Source: Nonomuraea rubra
Lineage (GTDB): Bacteria; Actinomycetota; Actinomycetes; Streptosporangiales; Streptosporangiaceae
Direction of reading: 5' to 3'
Assembly: GCF_014207985.1 (NCBI RefSeq)
Contig: NZ_JACHMI010000001.1
Location: forward strand, 2,649,001 to 2,713,000
DNA length: 64,000 nucleotides
The translations under genes were made by a program, and so were the position numbers. The number at the start of each line of letters is the position of its first letter. Positions within the stretch are counted from its first letter, which is position 1. The notes beneath the pieces were generated by a model that worked only from the letters and a program-made list of their open reading frames with translations, did no database searches and was not told where the DNA came from. Shown one piece after another: positions 16,071 through 25,413 of this stretch.

Positions 16071-16190
16071 CAGGCGAAACGAGTGCGAACTTTGTTCTGA
16101 TTCGTCACGTTCTGTGATCGAATCCCCCAATTTATCACCGGCAGCCGCCGCGTCCTGCGTCTGCCGCGACCCCCATGGAAAGGGATGCTC

Positions 16191-17300
16191 ATGAGGTTGG
16201 GACGGATCGGGGGCGTGGTGTCCGCCATCGCGCTCGCCGCGACCATGACGGCTTGTGGCTCGAGCACGAAGACGGTCGACCAGGAGGCCTCCGCCTCCGC
16301 GGCCGCCGGGAACGCCGGTGCCCTCATCGGCGTCACCATGCCGACCAAGTCCTCCGAGCGCTGGATCCACGACGGTGACAACGTCAAGCAGCAGCTCGAG
16401 AAGCTCGGCTACAAGGTCGACCTCCAGTACGCCGAGAACGACATCCCGACGCAGGCCAACCAGATCGAGAACCAGATCACCAAGGGAGCCAAGCTCCTGA
16501 TCGTGGCCTCGATCGACGGCACGGCGATCACCTCGCAGCTCCAGCAGGCCGCCGACGCCAAGATCCCGGTCATCGCCTACGACCGGCTGATCCGCAACAG
16601 CCCCAACGTCGACTACTACGCCACCTTCGACAACTTCAAGGTCGGCGTGCAGCAGGCGACCTCGCTGCTGAAGGGCCTGGGCGTCGAGGACGGCAAGAAG
16701 GGCCCGTTCAACGTCGAGCTGTTCGGCGGCTCGCCCGACGACAACAACGCCACGTTCTTCTGGAACGGCGCCATGTCGGTGCTCCAGCCGAAGATCGACG
16801 ACGGCACCCTGAAGGTCGCCAGCGGCCAGACCGACTTCAAGCAGGCCGCCATCCTCCGGTGGGACCCCGCCACGGCGCAGAAGCGCATGGAGGACATCAT
16901 CACCAAGACCTACACGGGCAGCACCAAGGTCGACGGCGTCCTGTCCCCGTACGACGGCCTGTCGATCGGCATCCTCTCGGCGCTGAAGAGCTCCGGCTAC
17001 AGCAAGCCGTACCCGATCGTGACCGGTCAGGACGCGGAGCTGCAGTCGGTGAAGTCGATCGTCGCCGACGAGCAGTACTCCACCATCTTCAAGGACACCC
17101 GCAAGCTCGCCGAGCAGACGGTGAAGATGGCCGACGCCGTGCTCAAGGGGCAGCAGCCCGAGGTGAACAACACGAAGGACTACGACAACGGCAACAAGGT
17201 CGTGCCCTCGTACCTGCTCGACCCGGTGATCGTCGACAAGACCAACTACAAGGAAGTCATCGTCGGCGGCAACTACTACACCGAGGACCAGCTCAAGTAG
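16191..17300 (+). CDS. Multiple-monosaccharide-binding lipoprotein, ChvE-like
   Basis: A 369-residue lipoprotein with lipobox MTAC and lipidated Cys22. It has a periplasmic-binding fold close to Agrobacterium ChvE, with [17 protein letters not shown] at the start of the mature domain and the conserved [18 protein letters not shown] and [14 protein letters not shown] segments. ChvE-type proteins bind arabinose, galactose, glucose and related pyranoses. ATG 16191 is preferred over ATG 16185 because GGAAAGGG is then correctly spaced. It heads the second transport operon, which also contains the second lacI gene. Confidence 0.9.
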   Translation: MRLGRIGGVVSAIALAATMTACGSSTKTVDQEASASAAAGNAGALIGVTMPTKSSERWIHDGDNVKQQLEKLGYKVDLQYAENDIPTQANQIENQITKGAKLLIVASIDGTAITSQLQQAADAKIPVIAYDRLIRNSPNVDYYATFDNFKVGVQQATSLLKGLGVEDGKKGPFNVELFGGSPDDNNATFFWNGAMSVLQPKIDDGTLKVASGQTDFKQAAILRWDPATAQKRMEDIITKTYTGSTKVDGVLSPYDGLSIGILSALKSSGYSKPYPIVTGQDAELQSVKSIVADEQYSTIFKDTRKLAEQTVKMADAVLKGQQPEVNNTKDYDNGNKVVPSYLLDPVIVDKTNYKEVIVGGNYYTEDQLK

Positions 17301-17306
17301 GGGTTC

Positions 17307-17337
17307 AGCCCCGGGGACGACGCTCCCCGGGGCTTTT
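17307..17337 (+). terminator. Intra-operon terminator after the ChvE-like gene
   Basis: AGCCCCGGGGA and TCCCCGGGGCT form a perfect 11-base stem with a 6-base loop, followed by TTTCC. It lies in the 52-base gap before the ATPase gene, in the same place as the hairpin in the YtfQ-type operon. Confidence 0.75.
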
Positions 17338-17352
17338 CCTGAGCGAGGGGAT

Positions 17353-18882
17353 ATGACCGAGCACATCTTGCGGATGAGCGGGATCACCAAGACGTTCCCC
17401 GGCGTCAAGGCGCTGCAGGACGTCAACCTGTCGGTCAGGCAGGGCGAGATCCACGCCATCTGCGGCGAGAACGGCGCCGGCAAGTCGACGCTGATGAAGG
17501 TGCTGTCCGGGGTCTACCCGCACGGCGACTACGAGGGCGAGATCTTCTTCGAGGGCGAGCGCTGCGAGTTCGGCGGCATCCGCGACAGCGAGCACGCCGG
17601 CATCGTGATCATCCACCAGGAGCTGGCGCTCAGCCCCCAGCTGTCGATCGCGGAGAACATCTTCCTCGGCAACGAGCGTGCCAGGCGCGGCGTCATCGAC
17701 TGGAACCGCACCAACTACGAGGCCGCCGAGCTGATGAAGCGGGTCGGCCTGCGCGAGAACCCGACGACGCCCATCTCCGAGATCGGCGTGGGCAAGCAGC
17801 AGCTCGTCGAGATCGCCAAGGCCCTGTCGAAGCGGGTGAAGCTGCTCATCCTCGACGAGCCGACCGCGGCGCTCAACGACGACGACTCCGCGCACCTGCT
17901 GGACCTGCTGCGCGGGCTGCGTGACGAGGGCATCACCTGCGTGATCATCTCGCACAAGCTCAACGAGGTGACCGCGATCGCCGACTCCGTCACGATCATC
18001 CGTGACGGCCGCACGATCGAGACGCTCGACATGGTCACCGACCACGTCACCGAGGACCGCATCATCGCCGGCATGGTCGGCCGCGCCCTCGACAACCGCT
18101 ACCCGCCGCACGAGCCGACGATCGGCGAGGAGGCGCTGCGGATCGAGGACTGGACGGTCTACAGCCCCAGCCAGCCGGACCGGAAGGTCGTGGACGGGGC
18201 CGCGATGACGCTGCGCCGCGGGGAGATCGTCGGGCTGGCCGGGCTGATGGGCGCCGGGCGTACCGAGCTGGCGATGAGCCTGTTCGGGCGCACGTACGGC
18301 GTGCACATCTCCGGCAAGATCTTCAAGGACGGCAAGCCGATCGAGATCCGCAACGTGCAGGACGCGATCAACCACGGCATCGCCTACGCCTCCGAGGACC
18401 GCAAGCGGTACGGGCTCAACCTCATCCAGGACATCAAGACCAACATCAGCGCCGCCGGGCTCAAGGGCCTGGCCAAGCGCGGCTGGGTGAACGACAACGA
18501 GGAGTACCGGGTCGCCGAGGAGTTCCACAAGAGCATGAACATCAAGGCCCCGAGCGTCAACAGCATCGTGGGCCAGCTCAGTGGCGGCAACCAGCAGAAG
18601 GTCGTGCTGTCCAAGTGGATCATGACCGAGCCGGACGTGCTCATCCTCGACGAGCCGACCCGCGGCATCGACGTCGGCGCCAAGTACGAGATCTACACGA
18701 TCATCAACCGCCTCGCCGACGAGGGCAAGGCCGTGCTGGTGATCTCCAGTGAGTTGCCTGAGCTGCTCGGCCTGTGCGACCGCATCTACACACTCTCCGA
18801 AGGTCGCATCACCGGCGAGGTTCCCCGCCAGGAGGCCACCCAGGAAAGCCTCATGCACCTCATGACCAAGGGACAGGAGTAG
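17353..18882 (+). CDS. Multiple-monosaccharide ABC transporter ATP-binding protein, GguA/MmsA-like
   Basis: A 509-residue tandem ATPase. Domain 1 carries GENGAGKST and [11 protein letters not shown]. Domain 2 carries [16 protein letters not shown] and [11 protein letters not shown]. Features such as [30 protein letters not shown] and the C-terminal [12 protein letters not shown] place it with GguA/MmsA, the partners of ChvE-type binding proteins, rather than with the YtfR-like ATPase upstream. It energises uptake through the GguB-like permease that follows 5 bases after its stop. The start is ATG 17353 with GAGGGG upstream. Confidence 0.92.
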   Translation: MTEHILRMSGITKTFPGVKALQDVNLSVRQGEIHAICGENGAGKSTLMKVLSGVYPHGDYEGEIFFEGERCEFGGIRDSEHAGIVIIHQELALSPQLSIAENIFLGNERARRGVIDWNRTNYEAAELMKRVGLRENPTTPISEIGVGKQQLVEIAKALSKRVKLLILDEPTAALNDDDSAHLLDLLRGLRDEGITCVIISHKLNEVTAIADSVTIIRDGRTIETLDMVTDHVTEDRIIAGMVGRALDNRYPPHEPTIGEEALRIEDWTVYSPSQPDRKVVDGAAMTLRRGEIVGLAGLMGAGRTELAMSLFGRTYGVHISGKIFKDGKPIEIRNVQDAINHGIAYASEDRKRYGLNLIQDIKTNISAAGLKGLAKRGWVNDNEEYRVAEEFHKSMNIKAPSVNSIVGQLSGGNQQKVVLSKWIMTEPDVLILDEPTRGIDVGAKYEIYTIINRLADEGKAVLVISSELPELLGLCDRIYTLSEGRITGEVPRQEATQESLMHLMTKGQE

Positions 18883-18887
18883 CTCTG

Positions 18888-20147
18888 ATGAGCTCCATTA
18901 CGCCTGCCGACGTGAAGGTCGGCGCCCAGGACGGCGGGGGAGCGCCCAAGCAGCCGGGCCGGGTGTCGTTCGGCGGAGTCTCGCTCAACCTGCGATCCAG
19001 CGGCATCTACATCGCCTTCGCGGCGATCATCGTGCTGTTCTCGATCCTGACCGACGGCGCGCTGCTCACGCCGCAGAACATCTCGAACATCATCGTCCAG
19101 AACTCCTACGTCCTGATCCTCGCGATCGGGATGATCCTGATCATCATCGCCGGGCACATCGACCTGTCGGTCGGCTCGGTGGTGGCGGTCACGGGAGCGC
19201 TGGCGGCGGTGCTCATGGTGAACATGGGCTGGCCCTGGCCCTTGGCCCTGCTGGCCACGCTGGTGGCCGGCGCGCTCATCGGAGCCTGGCAGGGGTACTG
19301 GATCGCCTACTTCGGCATCCCGGCGTTCATCGTGACCCTGGCCGGCATGCTGCTGTTCCGGGCGCTGACGATGACCGTCCTGGGCAACCAGGGCATCGGG
19401 CCGTTCCCCGACCAGGTCCGTACGCTGGCCAACGGCTTCACCGACGGCTACCTCGGCAACATCGGCCTCGGCCCGCTCGGCGGCGCCGACCTGTTCAGCC
19501 TGCTGATCGGCGTCGTCGCGATCGCCGGCATGTTCACCGCCCAGCTGCGCACCAGGAACGCCCGCAAGGGTTACGGCCAGTCGGTCGAGCCGATGGCGCT
19601 GTTCTGGCTGAAGATGATCGCGGGCGCGGCGATCATCATGTTCCTGGTCATCCAGCTCGCCCGGTTCAAGAACCTCCCGTGGGTGCTGGTCCTGCTGGCG
19701 ATTCTCGTGCTGGCCTACTCGATGATGGCCAACCGCACCGTCTTCGGCCGCCAGATCTACGCGATCGGCGGCAACCTCCAGGCGGCGATCATGTCCGGCG
19801 TGAAGGTCAAGTCGGTCGTCTTCTGGATCTTCGTGAACATGGGCGTGCTGTCGGCCATCGCCGGCATCATCTTCGCCGGCCGCCTCAACCAGGCGGGGCC
19901 CACCGCGGGTAACAGCTTCGAGCTGGACGCCATCGCGGCGGCCTTCATCGGCGGCGCGGCCGTCCAGGGCGGCGTCGGCAAGGTCGTGGGCGCCATCACC
20001 GGCGGCCTGATCATGGCGGTGATCAACAACGGCATGTCCCTGATCGGCTCGCCCAGCGAGCGGGTCATGCTCGTCAAGGGCATCGTGCTCCTGGCCGCCG
20101 TCGCGTTCGACGTCTGGACCAAGCGCCGGGCAGGGGCCTCCCGCTAA
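18888..20147 (+). CDS. Multiple-monosaccharide ABC transporter permease, GguB/MmsB-like
   Basis: A 419-residue membrane protein, longer than ordinary RbsC-type permeases, as is usual for GguB/MmsB. It has the signature GMILIIIAGHIDLSVGSVVAV. Between membrane segments lies an extra hydrophilic stretch (QLRTRNARKGYGQSVEPMAL) characteristic of this subgroup. The C-terminal part keeps ELDAIAAAFIGGAAVQGG. A single permease implies a homodimeric channel, unlike the two-permease YtfT/YjfF system. ATG 18888 follows GGACAGGAG. The second lacI gene follows after 35 bases. Confidence 0.92.
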   Translation: MSSITPADVKVGAQDGGGAPKQPGRVSFGGVSLNLRSSGIYIAFAAIIVLFSILTDGALLTPQNISNIIVQNSYVLILAIGMILIIIAGHIDLSVGSVVAVTGALAAVLMVNMGWPWPLALLATLVAGALIGAWQGYWIAYFGIPAFIVTLAGMLLFRALTMTVLGNQGIGPFPDQVRTLANGFTDGYLGNIGLGPLGGADLFSLLIGVVAIAGMFTAQLRTRNARKGYGQSVEPMALFWLKMIAGAAIIMFLVIQLARFKNLPWVLVLLAILVLAYSMMANRTVFGRQIYAIGGNLQAAIMSGVKVKSVVFWIFVNMGVLSAIAGIIFAGRLNQAGPTAGNSFELDAIAAAFIGGAAVQGGVGKVVGAITGGLIMAVINNGMSLIGSPSERVMLVKGIVLLAAVAFDVWTKRRAGASR

Positions 20148-20182
20148 GTAAGATCCTCAGAGCCCAGCGAAAAGGAGAGACC

Positions 20183-21196
20183 GTGACGACACCTAAGCGC
20201 CGCCTGCCGGTCATGGCCGACGTGGCCAAGGAGGCGGGCGTGTCGCACCAGACGGTCTCCCGGGTGCTCAACGACCATCCGAACGTCCGGGCCGACACCC
20301 GCGCCCGGGTGGAGGCGGCGATCACCCGGCTGGGCTACCGGCGCAACCTCGTGGCTCGCGCCCTGGTCACCAAGCGCTCGAGGACCCTCGGCGTGGTGTC
20401 CTTCGACACCACGCTGTACGGCCCCGCCAGCACCATCTACGGCATCGAGCAGGCGGCCAGGACCGCGGGTTACTTCGTCAGCATCGTCAGCCTGAAGTCG
20501 ATCGACGCCGACAACGTGCGCGACGCCATCGACTACCTGGCCGAGCAGGGCGTGGACGGCGTCGTGGTGGTCGCCCCGCAACGCTCGGCCGGGCTCGCGC
20601 TGGAGAGCCTGCCCTCGGGCCTGCCCGCGGTGGCGGTCGAGGGCACGCACAGGGCCGACGTGTCGGTCGTGTGCATCGACCAGATCGAGGGGGCCAGGCT
20701 GGCCACCCGGCACCTGCTCGACCAGGGCCACGATACGGTCTGGCACGTCAGCGGCCCGCACGACTGGCTGGAGACGGAGGGCCGGCTCGAAGGCTGGCGG
20801 GCCGCGCTGGAGGAGGCGGGCAGGCCGGTGCCCGAGCCGCTGGCCGGCGACTGGAGCCCGCGCGCCGGCTACGAGGCGGGCAAGAGCCTGGCCGCGATGG
20901 ACGGTGTCACGGCCGTGTTCGCCGCCAACGACCAGATGGCGCTGGGCGTGCTGCGCGCCCTGTCGGAGAAGGGCGTGAAGGTGCCGCAGCAGATCAGCGT
21001 GGTCGGCTTCGACGACATCCCCGAGTCGGAGTTCTTCTCGCCCCCGCTCACCACGGTCAGGCAGGACTTCGACGTGGTGGGCCGGCACTGCATCGAGGTG
21101 CTGCTGCGGCAGATCGACCTCGGCCACGCCGCGTACGAGCGCCTGGTCGTCCGCCCCAGCTTCGTCGTCCGGTCGAGCACGGCGCCCGTCAGATGA
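20183..21196 (+). CDS. LacI-family transcriptional regulator of arabinose genes, copy 2
   Basis: A 337-residue paralogue of the regulator at 10356, the same length and alignable without visible gaps. DNA-binding domain residues 10-60 are nearly identical, so both should read the same operators. Effector domains differ mainly at surface and a few pocket-adjacent positions (for example GGQAGDVSVVCVDQ versus GTHRADVSVVCIDQ). The start GTG 20183 has AAAGGAG upstream. No operator precedes it. It is likely co-transcribed with the ChvE-type operon, which gives sugar-induced expression of a repressor (negative feedback, inferred). Confidence 0.92.
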   Translation: MTTPKRRLPVMADVAKEAGVSHQTVSRVLNDHPNVRADTRARVEAAITRLGYRRNLVARALVTKRSRTLGVVSFDTTLYGPASTIYGIEQAARTAGYFVSIVSLKSIDADNVRDAIDYLAEQGVDGVVVVAPQRSAGLALESLPSGLPAVAVEGTHRADVSVVCIDQIEGARLATRHLLDQGHDTVWHVSGPHDWLETEGRLEGWRAALEEAGRPVPEPLAGDWSPRAGYEAGKSLAAMDGVTAVFAANDQMALGVLRALSEKGVKVPQQISVVGFDDIPESEFFSPPLTTVRQDFDVVGRHCIEVLLRQIDLGHAAYERLVVRPSFVVRSSTAPVR

Positions 21197-21245
21197 GCCC
21201 GCCCGGTAGATGATGTGCATGCCCCCGAACAATCCCTGGAGTTCA

Positions 21246-21261
21246 ATGTGAGCGCTAACAA
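21246..21261. promoter_or_regulatory. Arabinose-regulon operator 6, overlapping the araB start codon
   Basis: ATGTGAGCGCTAACAA matches the operator consensus at 14 of 16 positions, with a fully symmetric GAGCGCTA-type centre. It covers the proposed GTG start (21248). A repressor bound here would block elongation or initiation for araBDA. Confidence 0.65.
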
Positions 21262-22885
21262 ATACGTCGTAGGAGTGGACTTCGGCACGCTCTCGGGGCG
21301 TGCCGTCGTCGTACGGGTGAGCGACGGCGCCGAGCTGGGCAGCGCCGTCCACGAGTACGAGCACCGCGTCATCGAGCACACCCTCCCGGGCACCGAGGTG
21401 CGCCTGGGCCCGGACTGGGCGCTGCAGTCGCCGCAGGACTGGATCGACGTGATGCGGATCGCCGTGCCCCAGGCCATCGCCGCCGCCGGCGTGCCGGCCG
21501 GGGAGATCGTCGGCATCGGCACCGACTTCACCGCCTGCACCGTGCTGCCCACCACGGCCGACGGCACCCCGCTCTGCTTCGAGACGCCTGAAGAGCCGCA
21601 CGCCTGGCCCAAGCTGTGGAAGCACCACGCCGCCCAGCCGCACGCCGACCGGATCAACGAGCTGGCCGCGCGCAGGGGCGAGAGCTGGCTGCCGCGCTAC
21701 GGCGGCAAGATCTCCTCCGAGTGGGAGTTCGCCAAGGGGCTGCAGGTCCTGGAGGAGGCCCCCGAGGTCTACGCCAGGGCTGAGCGCTGGATCGAGGCCG
21801 CCGACTGGATCATCTGGCAGCTCACCGGCGCCGAGAGCCGCAACATCTGCACGGTCGGCTACAAGGGCGTCTTCCAGGACGGCGCCTACCCGTCCGAGGA
21901 GTACCTGGCCGAGCTGAACCCGGGCTTCGCCGGATTCGTCGGCAAGCTCGCCACCGGCGAGGTCGGCGACAAGGTGGGAGACGTGACGCTGGCGCCGCTG
22001 GGCGGCCTGGCCGGGCGCCTGACCGCGCGGGCCGCCGGGTGGACGGGCATCCCCGAGGGCACCGCCGTGGCCGTCGGCAACGTGGACGCGCACGTCACGG
22101 CCGCCGCCGCCGACGCCGTGCGGCCCGGCCAGATGGTGGCCATCATGGGCACCTCCACCTGCCACATCATGCCCAGCGACCAGCTCGCCGAGGTGCCCGG
22201 CATGTGCGGCGTCGTCCGCGACGGCATCGTCCCCGGCCTGTGGGGCTACGAGGCGGGGCAGTCGGCGGTGGGCGACATCTTCGCCTGGTTCGTCGAGAAC
22301 TTCGGCACCGACGGGCACGAGCGCCTGACCGAGCTGGCCGAGAAGCAGGCCGTGGGCCAGCACGGGCTGGTCGCCCTCGACTGGTTCGGCGGCAACCGCT
22401 CGGTGCTGGTGGACCACAACCTCTCCGGCGTGATCATCGGCCAGACCCTGGCCACCAGGCCCGAGGACGTCTACCGCGCGCTCATCGAGTCCACCGCGTT
22501 CGGCGCCCGCATGATCGTCGAGACGTTCGAGAAGTCGGGCGTGCCGGTCGAGGAGTTCATCGTCGCCGGCGGCCTGCTGAAGAACCGCTTCCTCATGCAG
22601 GTCTACGCCGACGTGCTGCGCCGCCCGCTGTCGATCATCGCGTCCGACCAGGGCCCCGCCCTCGGCTCGGCCATCCACGCGGCCGTCGCCGCCGGCGAGT
22701 ACGCCTCCATCGAGGAGGCCGCCGCGGCCATGGGCAAGCGCACCGAGAACGCGTACGTGCCCGACGAGGCCCGCGCCGACGCCTACGACCGGCTCTACGC
22801 CGAGTACCGCAGGCTCCACGACTTCTTCGGAGACGGACAGATGCTGCACGCGCTGCGTGCGATCAGGAACGAGGCACAGGCTTGA
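21248..22885 (+). CDS. araB: L-ribulokinase
   Basis: A 545-residue FGGY carbohydrate kinase that phosphorylates L-ribulose to L-ribulose 5-phosphate with ATP. The N-terminal ATP-site strand [20 protein letters not shown] and the later [18 protein letters not shown] and [13 protein letters not shown] motifs are those of AraB-type ribulokinase. GTG 21248 is chosen because GGAG sits 6 bases upstream and the protein then begins right at the conserved strand. An upstream GTG (21215) lacks a good binding site. It is first in the araBDA operon. The stop overlaps the araD start by one base. Confidence 0.95.
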   Translation: MSANKYVVGVDFGTLSGRAVVVRVSDGAELGSAVHEYEHRVIEHTLPGTEVRLGPDWALQSPQDWIDVMRIAVPQAIAAAGVPAGEIVGIGTDFTACTVLPTTADGTPLCFETPEEPHAWPKLWKHHAAQPHADRINELAARRGESWLPRYGGKISSEWEFAKGLQVLEEAPEVYARAERWIEAADWIIWQLTGAESRNICTVGYKGVFQDGAYPSEEYLAELNPGFAGFVGKLATGEVGDKVGDVTLAPLGGLAGRLTARAAGWTGIPEGTAVAVGNVDAHVTAAAADAVRPGQMVAIMGTSTCHIMPSDQLAEVPGMCGVVRDGIVPGLWGYEAGQSAVGDIFAWFVENFGTDGHERLTELAEKQAVGQHGLVALDWFGGNRSVLVDHNLSGVIIGQTLATRPEDVYRALIESTAFGARMIVETFEKSGVPVEEFIVAGGLLKNRFLMQVYADVLRRPLSIIASDQGPALGSAIHAAVAAGEYASIEEAAAAMGKRTENAYVPDEARADAYDRLYAEYRRLHDFFGDGQMLHALRAIRNEAQA

Positions 22886-23538
22886 TGGACATGAGGAAGA
22901 TCGTCGCCGACCTGCACGCCGAGCTGGTCCGCTACAACCTGGTGGTCTGGACGGCCGGCAACGTCTCCGGCCGCGTCCCCGGCGAGGACCTGTTCGTCAT
23001 CAAGCCCTCCGGGGTCTCCTACGACGAGCTGACGCCGGAGAACATGGTCGTGTGCGACCTCGACGGCAACCTGGTGGAGGGCGGGCACGCGCCGTCCAGC
23101 GACACCGCCGCGCACGCCTACGTCTACCGCAACATGCCCGAGGTGGGCGGCGTCGTGCACACCCACTCCACCTACGCCTCCGCCTGGGCGGCCCGCGGCG
23201 AGGCCATCCCGTGCGTGCTGACCGCGATGGCCGACGAGTTCGGCGGCGAGATCCCCATCGGCCCGTTCGCGCTGATCGGCGACGACTCGATCGGGCAGGG
23301 CATCGTGGAGACGCTGAAGGGCCACCGCTCCAAGGCCGTCCTCATGCAGAACCACGGGGTGTTCAGCATCGGCAAGGACGCCAAGGCCGCGGTGAAGGCC
23401 GCCGTGATGTGCGAGGACGTGGCCCGTACGGTCCACGTCGCCCGCCAGCTCGGCGATCCGCTGCCCATCGCGCAGGCCGACATCGACAGCCTGTACGACC
23501 GCTATCAGAACGTCTACGGACAGAGGAGCCCGCGTTGA
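22885..23538 (+). CDS. araD: L-ribulose-5-phosphate 4-epimerase
   Basis: A 217-residue class II aldolase-fold enzyme. It interconverts L-ribulose 5-phosphate and D-xylulose 5-phosphate, which feeds the pentose phosphate pathway. Visible family features are the phosphate loop [25 protein letters not shown], the zinc ligand pair in [12 protein letters not shown], and NHGVFSIG with the third histidine. Length and motifs match AraD (about 230 residues). ATG 22885 overlaps the araB stop (TGATG). The araA start overlaps its stop. Confidence 0.94.
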   Translation: MDMRKIVADLHAELVRYNLVVWTAGNVSGRVPGEDLFVIKPSGVSYDELTPENMVVCDLDGNLVEGGHAPSSDTAAHAYVYRNMPEVGGVVHTHSTYASAWAARGEAIPCVLTAMADEFGGEIPIGPFALIGDDSIGQGIVETLKGHRSKAVLMQNHGVFSIGKDAKAAVKAAVMCEDVARTVHVARQLGDPLPIAQADIDSLYDRYQNVYGQRSPR

Positions 23539-24989
23539 ACATCTGGTTTCTGACCGGCAGTCAGGGACTCTACGGCGAGGACACGCTGCGTCAGGTGGCC
23601 GAGCAGTCCCAGCGGATCGCCGAGCAGCTGCCCATGCCGGTGGAGTGGAAGCCCGTCCTGACCGACGCGGCGGCCATCCGGCGGATCATGCTGGAGGCCA
23701 ACGCCGACGACTCGTGCGCCGGCGTGATCGCGTGGATGCACACGTTCTCCCCGGCCAAGATGTGGATCGCCGGGCTCGACGCGCTGCGCAAGCCGCTGCT
23801 GCACCTGCACACGCAGGCCAACGTCGAGCTGCCGTGGGCCACCATCGACATGGACTTCATGAACCTGAACCAGGCCGCGCACGGCGACCGCGAGTTCGGG
23901 CACATCCAGACGCGGCTCGGCGTGCCGCGCAAGACCGTGGCCGGGCACGTCAGCGACCCGGCCGTGGGCGAGCGCATCCTGTCCTGGCTGCGCGCCGCCA
24001 AGGGCCTGGCCGAGGTGCGCACGCTCAAGCTGGCCCGCTTCGGCGACAACATGCGCGACGTGGCGGTCACCGAGGGCGACAAGGTCGAGGCGCAGCTCCG
24101 CTTCGGCGTCTCGGTCAACACCTACGGCGTCAACGACCTGGTCGAGGCCGTGGACGCGGCCTCCGACGCCGACGTGACGGCGCTGGTCAAGGAGTACGCC
24201 GAGCAGTACACCGTGGCCCCCGAGCTGCTCGGCGAGCGCAACGACTCGCTGCGTTACGCCGCCAGGATCGAGCTGGGCCTGCGCAGCTTCCTGGAGTCGG
24301 GCGGCTTCAAGGCGTTCACCACGAACTTCGAGGACCTCGGCGGCCTGCGCCAGCTCCCCGGCCTGGCCGTGCAGCGGCTCATGGCCGACGGGTACGGCTT
24401 CGGCGGCGAGGGCGACTGGAAGACCTCCGTCCTCCTGCGCACCCTCAAGGCCATGGCGCCGGGCGGCACCTCCTTCATGGAGGACTACACCTACGACCTG
24501 ACGCCGGGCAACGAGCTCATCCTCGGCGCCCACATGCTGGAGGTCTGCCCGTCGATCGCCTCCGGCACGCCGTCGTGCGAGATCCACCCGCTGGGCATCG
24601 GCAACCGGGAGGACCCGGTCCGGCTGGTGTTCGACGCCGAGCCCGGTCCCGGCATCGTGATCGGCCTGGCCGACATGGGCGACCGGTTCCGCCTGGTGGC
24701 CAACGAGATCGACGTCGTGACCCCGCCGCAGCCGCTGCCCAAGCTGCCGGTGGCCCGCGCCGTGTGGCAGCCGCGCCCGAACCTGCGCACCTCCACCGAG
24801 TCGTGGCTGACCGCCGGCGCCCCGCACCACACCGTGCTGTCCAAGGCCGTCGGCCGCGAGGAGCTGGTCGACCTGGCCGACATGCTGGGCGTGGAGCTGG
24901 TGGTCATCGACGCCGGCACCACGACCGAGCAGTTCGCCAAGGAGCTGCGCTGGAACCAGGCGTACTACCGCCTGGCCCAGGGCTTCTAG
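23535..24989 (+). CDS. araA: L-arabinose isomerase
   Basis: A 484-residue metal-dependent isomerase converting L-arabinose to L-ribulose. Hallmarks are the N terminus [45 protein letters not shown], and the metal-site glutamates in [10 protein letters not shown] and [18 protein letters not shown] and the C-terminal PHHTVLS histidines follow. The start is TTG 23535, overlapping the araD stop (TTGA), with AGAGGAG upstream. It is the last gene of araB-araD-araA, and its stop overlaps by four bases the stop of the convergent PLDc_N gene. Confidence 0.96.
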   Translation: MNIWFLTGSQGLYGEDTLRQVAEQSQRIAEQLPMPVEWKPVLTDAAAIRRIMLEANADDSCAGVIAWMHTFSPAKMWIAGLDALRKPLLHLHTQANVELPWATIDMDFMNLNQAAHGDREFGHIQTRLGVPRKTVAGHVSDPAVGERILSWLRAAKGLAEVRTLKLARFGDNMRDVAVTEGDKVEAQLRFGVSVNTYGVNDLVEAVDAASDADVTALVKEYAEQYTVAPELLGERNDSLRYAARIELGLRSFLESGGFKAFTTNFEDLGGLRQLPGLAVQRLMADGYGFGGEGDWKTSVLLRTLKAMAPGGTSFMEDYTYDLTPGNELILGAHMLEVCPSIASGTPSCEIHPLGIGNREDPVRLVFDAEPGPGIVIGLADMGDRFRLVANEIDVVTPPQPLPKLPVARAVWQPRPNLRTSTESWLTAGAPHHTVLSKAVGREELVDLADMLGVELVVIDAGTTTEQFAKELRWNQAYYRLAQGF

Positions 24990-25333
24990 GCCTCTCCCTC
25001 GGGAGACTTCTTGGGGGCGTTCCTGCGCTGCTCCTCGGCGCGTTCGCGGCAGCGGCGCAGGAACTCCTCGTCGTCGTCAGGGTTGGTGGCGGCGAAGCGG
25101 CCGGGGCGGTCGTACTCGGGGTAGGCGCTCGGCCGGGCCTGGACGGCGCGCTCCGGGCGGCCGGCCACCAGCCAGGCGACGGACCCGATGAGCGGGAACA
25201 GCAGCACGATCAGCACCCAGGCGATCTTCGGCAGGTTGCGGCACGCGACGTCGGGTGTGGTGATCACGTCGAACAGGCAATAGAGCCAGAGCACGAGCGT
25301 GACCAGGCCGACGGCCTGGGACAGAAGAAGCAC
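24986..25333 (-). CDS. PLDc_N-domain small membrane protein
   Basis: A 115-residue protein with two hydrophobic segments. The first is [18 protein letters not shown] and the second follows the conserved basic motif as [24 protein letters not shown]. This is the phospholipase D nuclease N-terminal (PLDc_N) module found alone in many actinobacterial membrane proteins, without a catalytic HKD domain. The hydrophilic acidic/basic tail ([19 protein letters not shown]) faces the cytoplasm or outside, orientation unknown. GTG 25333 with GGAGGTGTGCC upstream decides the start. Function unknown. Confidence 0.8.
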   Translation of the reverse strand: MLLLSQAVGLVTLVLWLYCLFDVITTPDVACRNLPKIAWVLIVLLFPLIGSVAWLVAGRPERAVQARPSAYPEYDRPGRFAATNPDDDEEFLRRCRERAEEQRRNAPKKSPEGEA

Positions 25334-25413
25334 GGCACACCTCCGGTCGGCGGCACCTGAAACTAGCGGCACCCGGACGGGCTGACAAGGTGGAGCTGTG
25401 GGAAGGTAAGGCC

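Noticed and set aside
20144..22849. Very long antisense frame (901 codons) opposite lacI copy 2 and araB
   Set aside because: GC-rich mirror frame without homology. It is antisense to well-supported genes and its composition is typical of such shadows.
24986..25333. Phospholipase D enzyme
   Set aside because: Only the two-helix PLDc_N module is present; no HKD motif exists in the protein.
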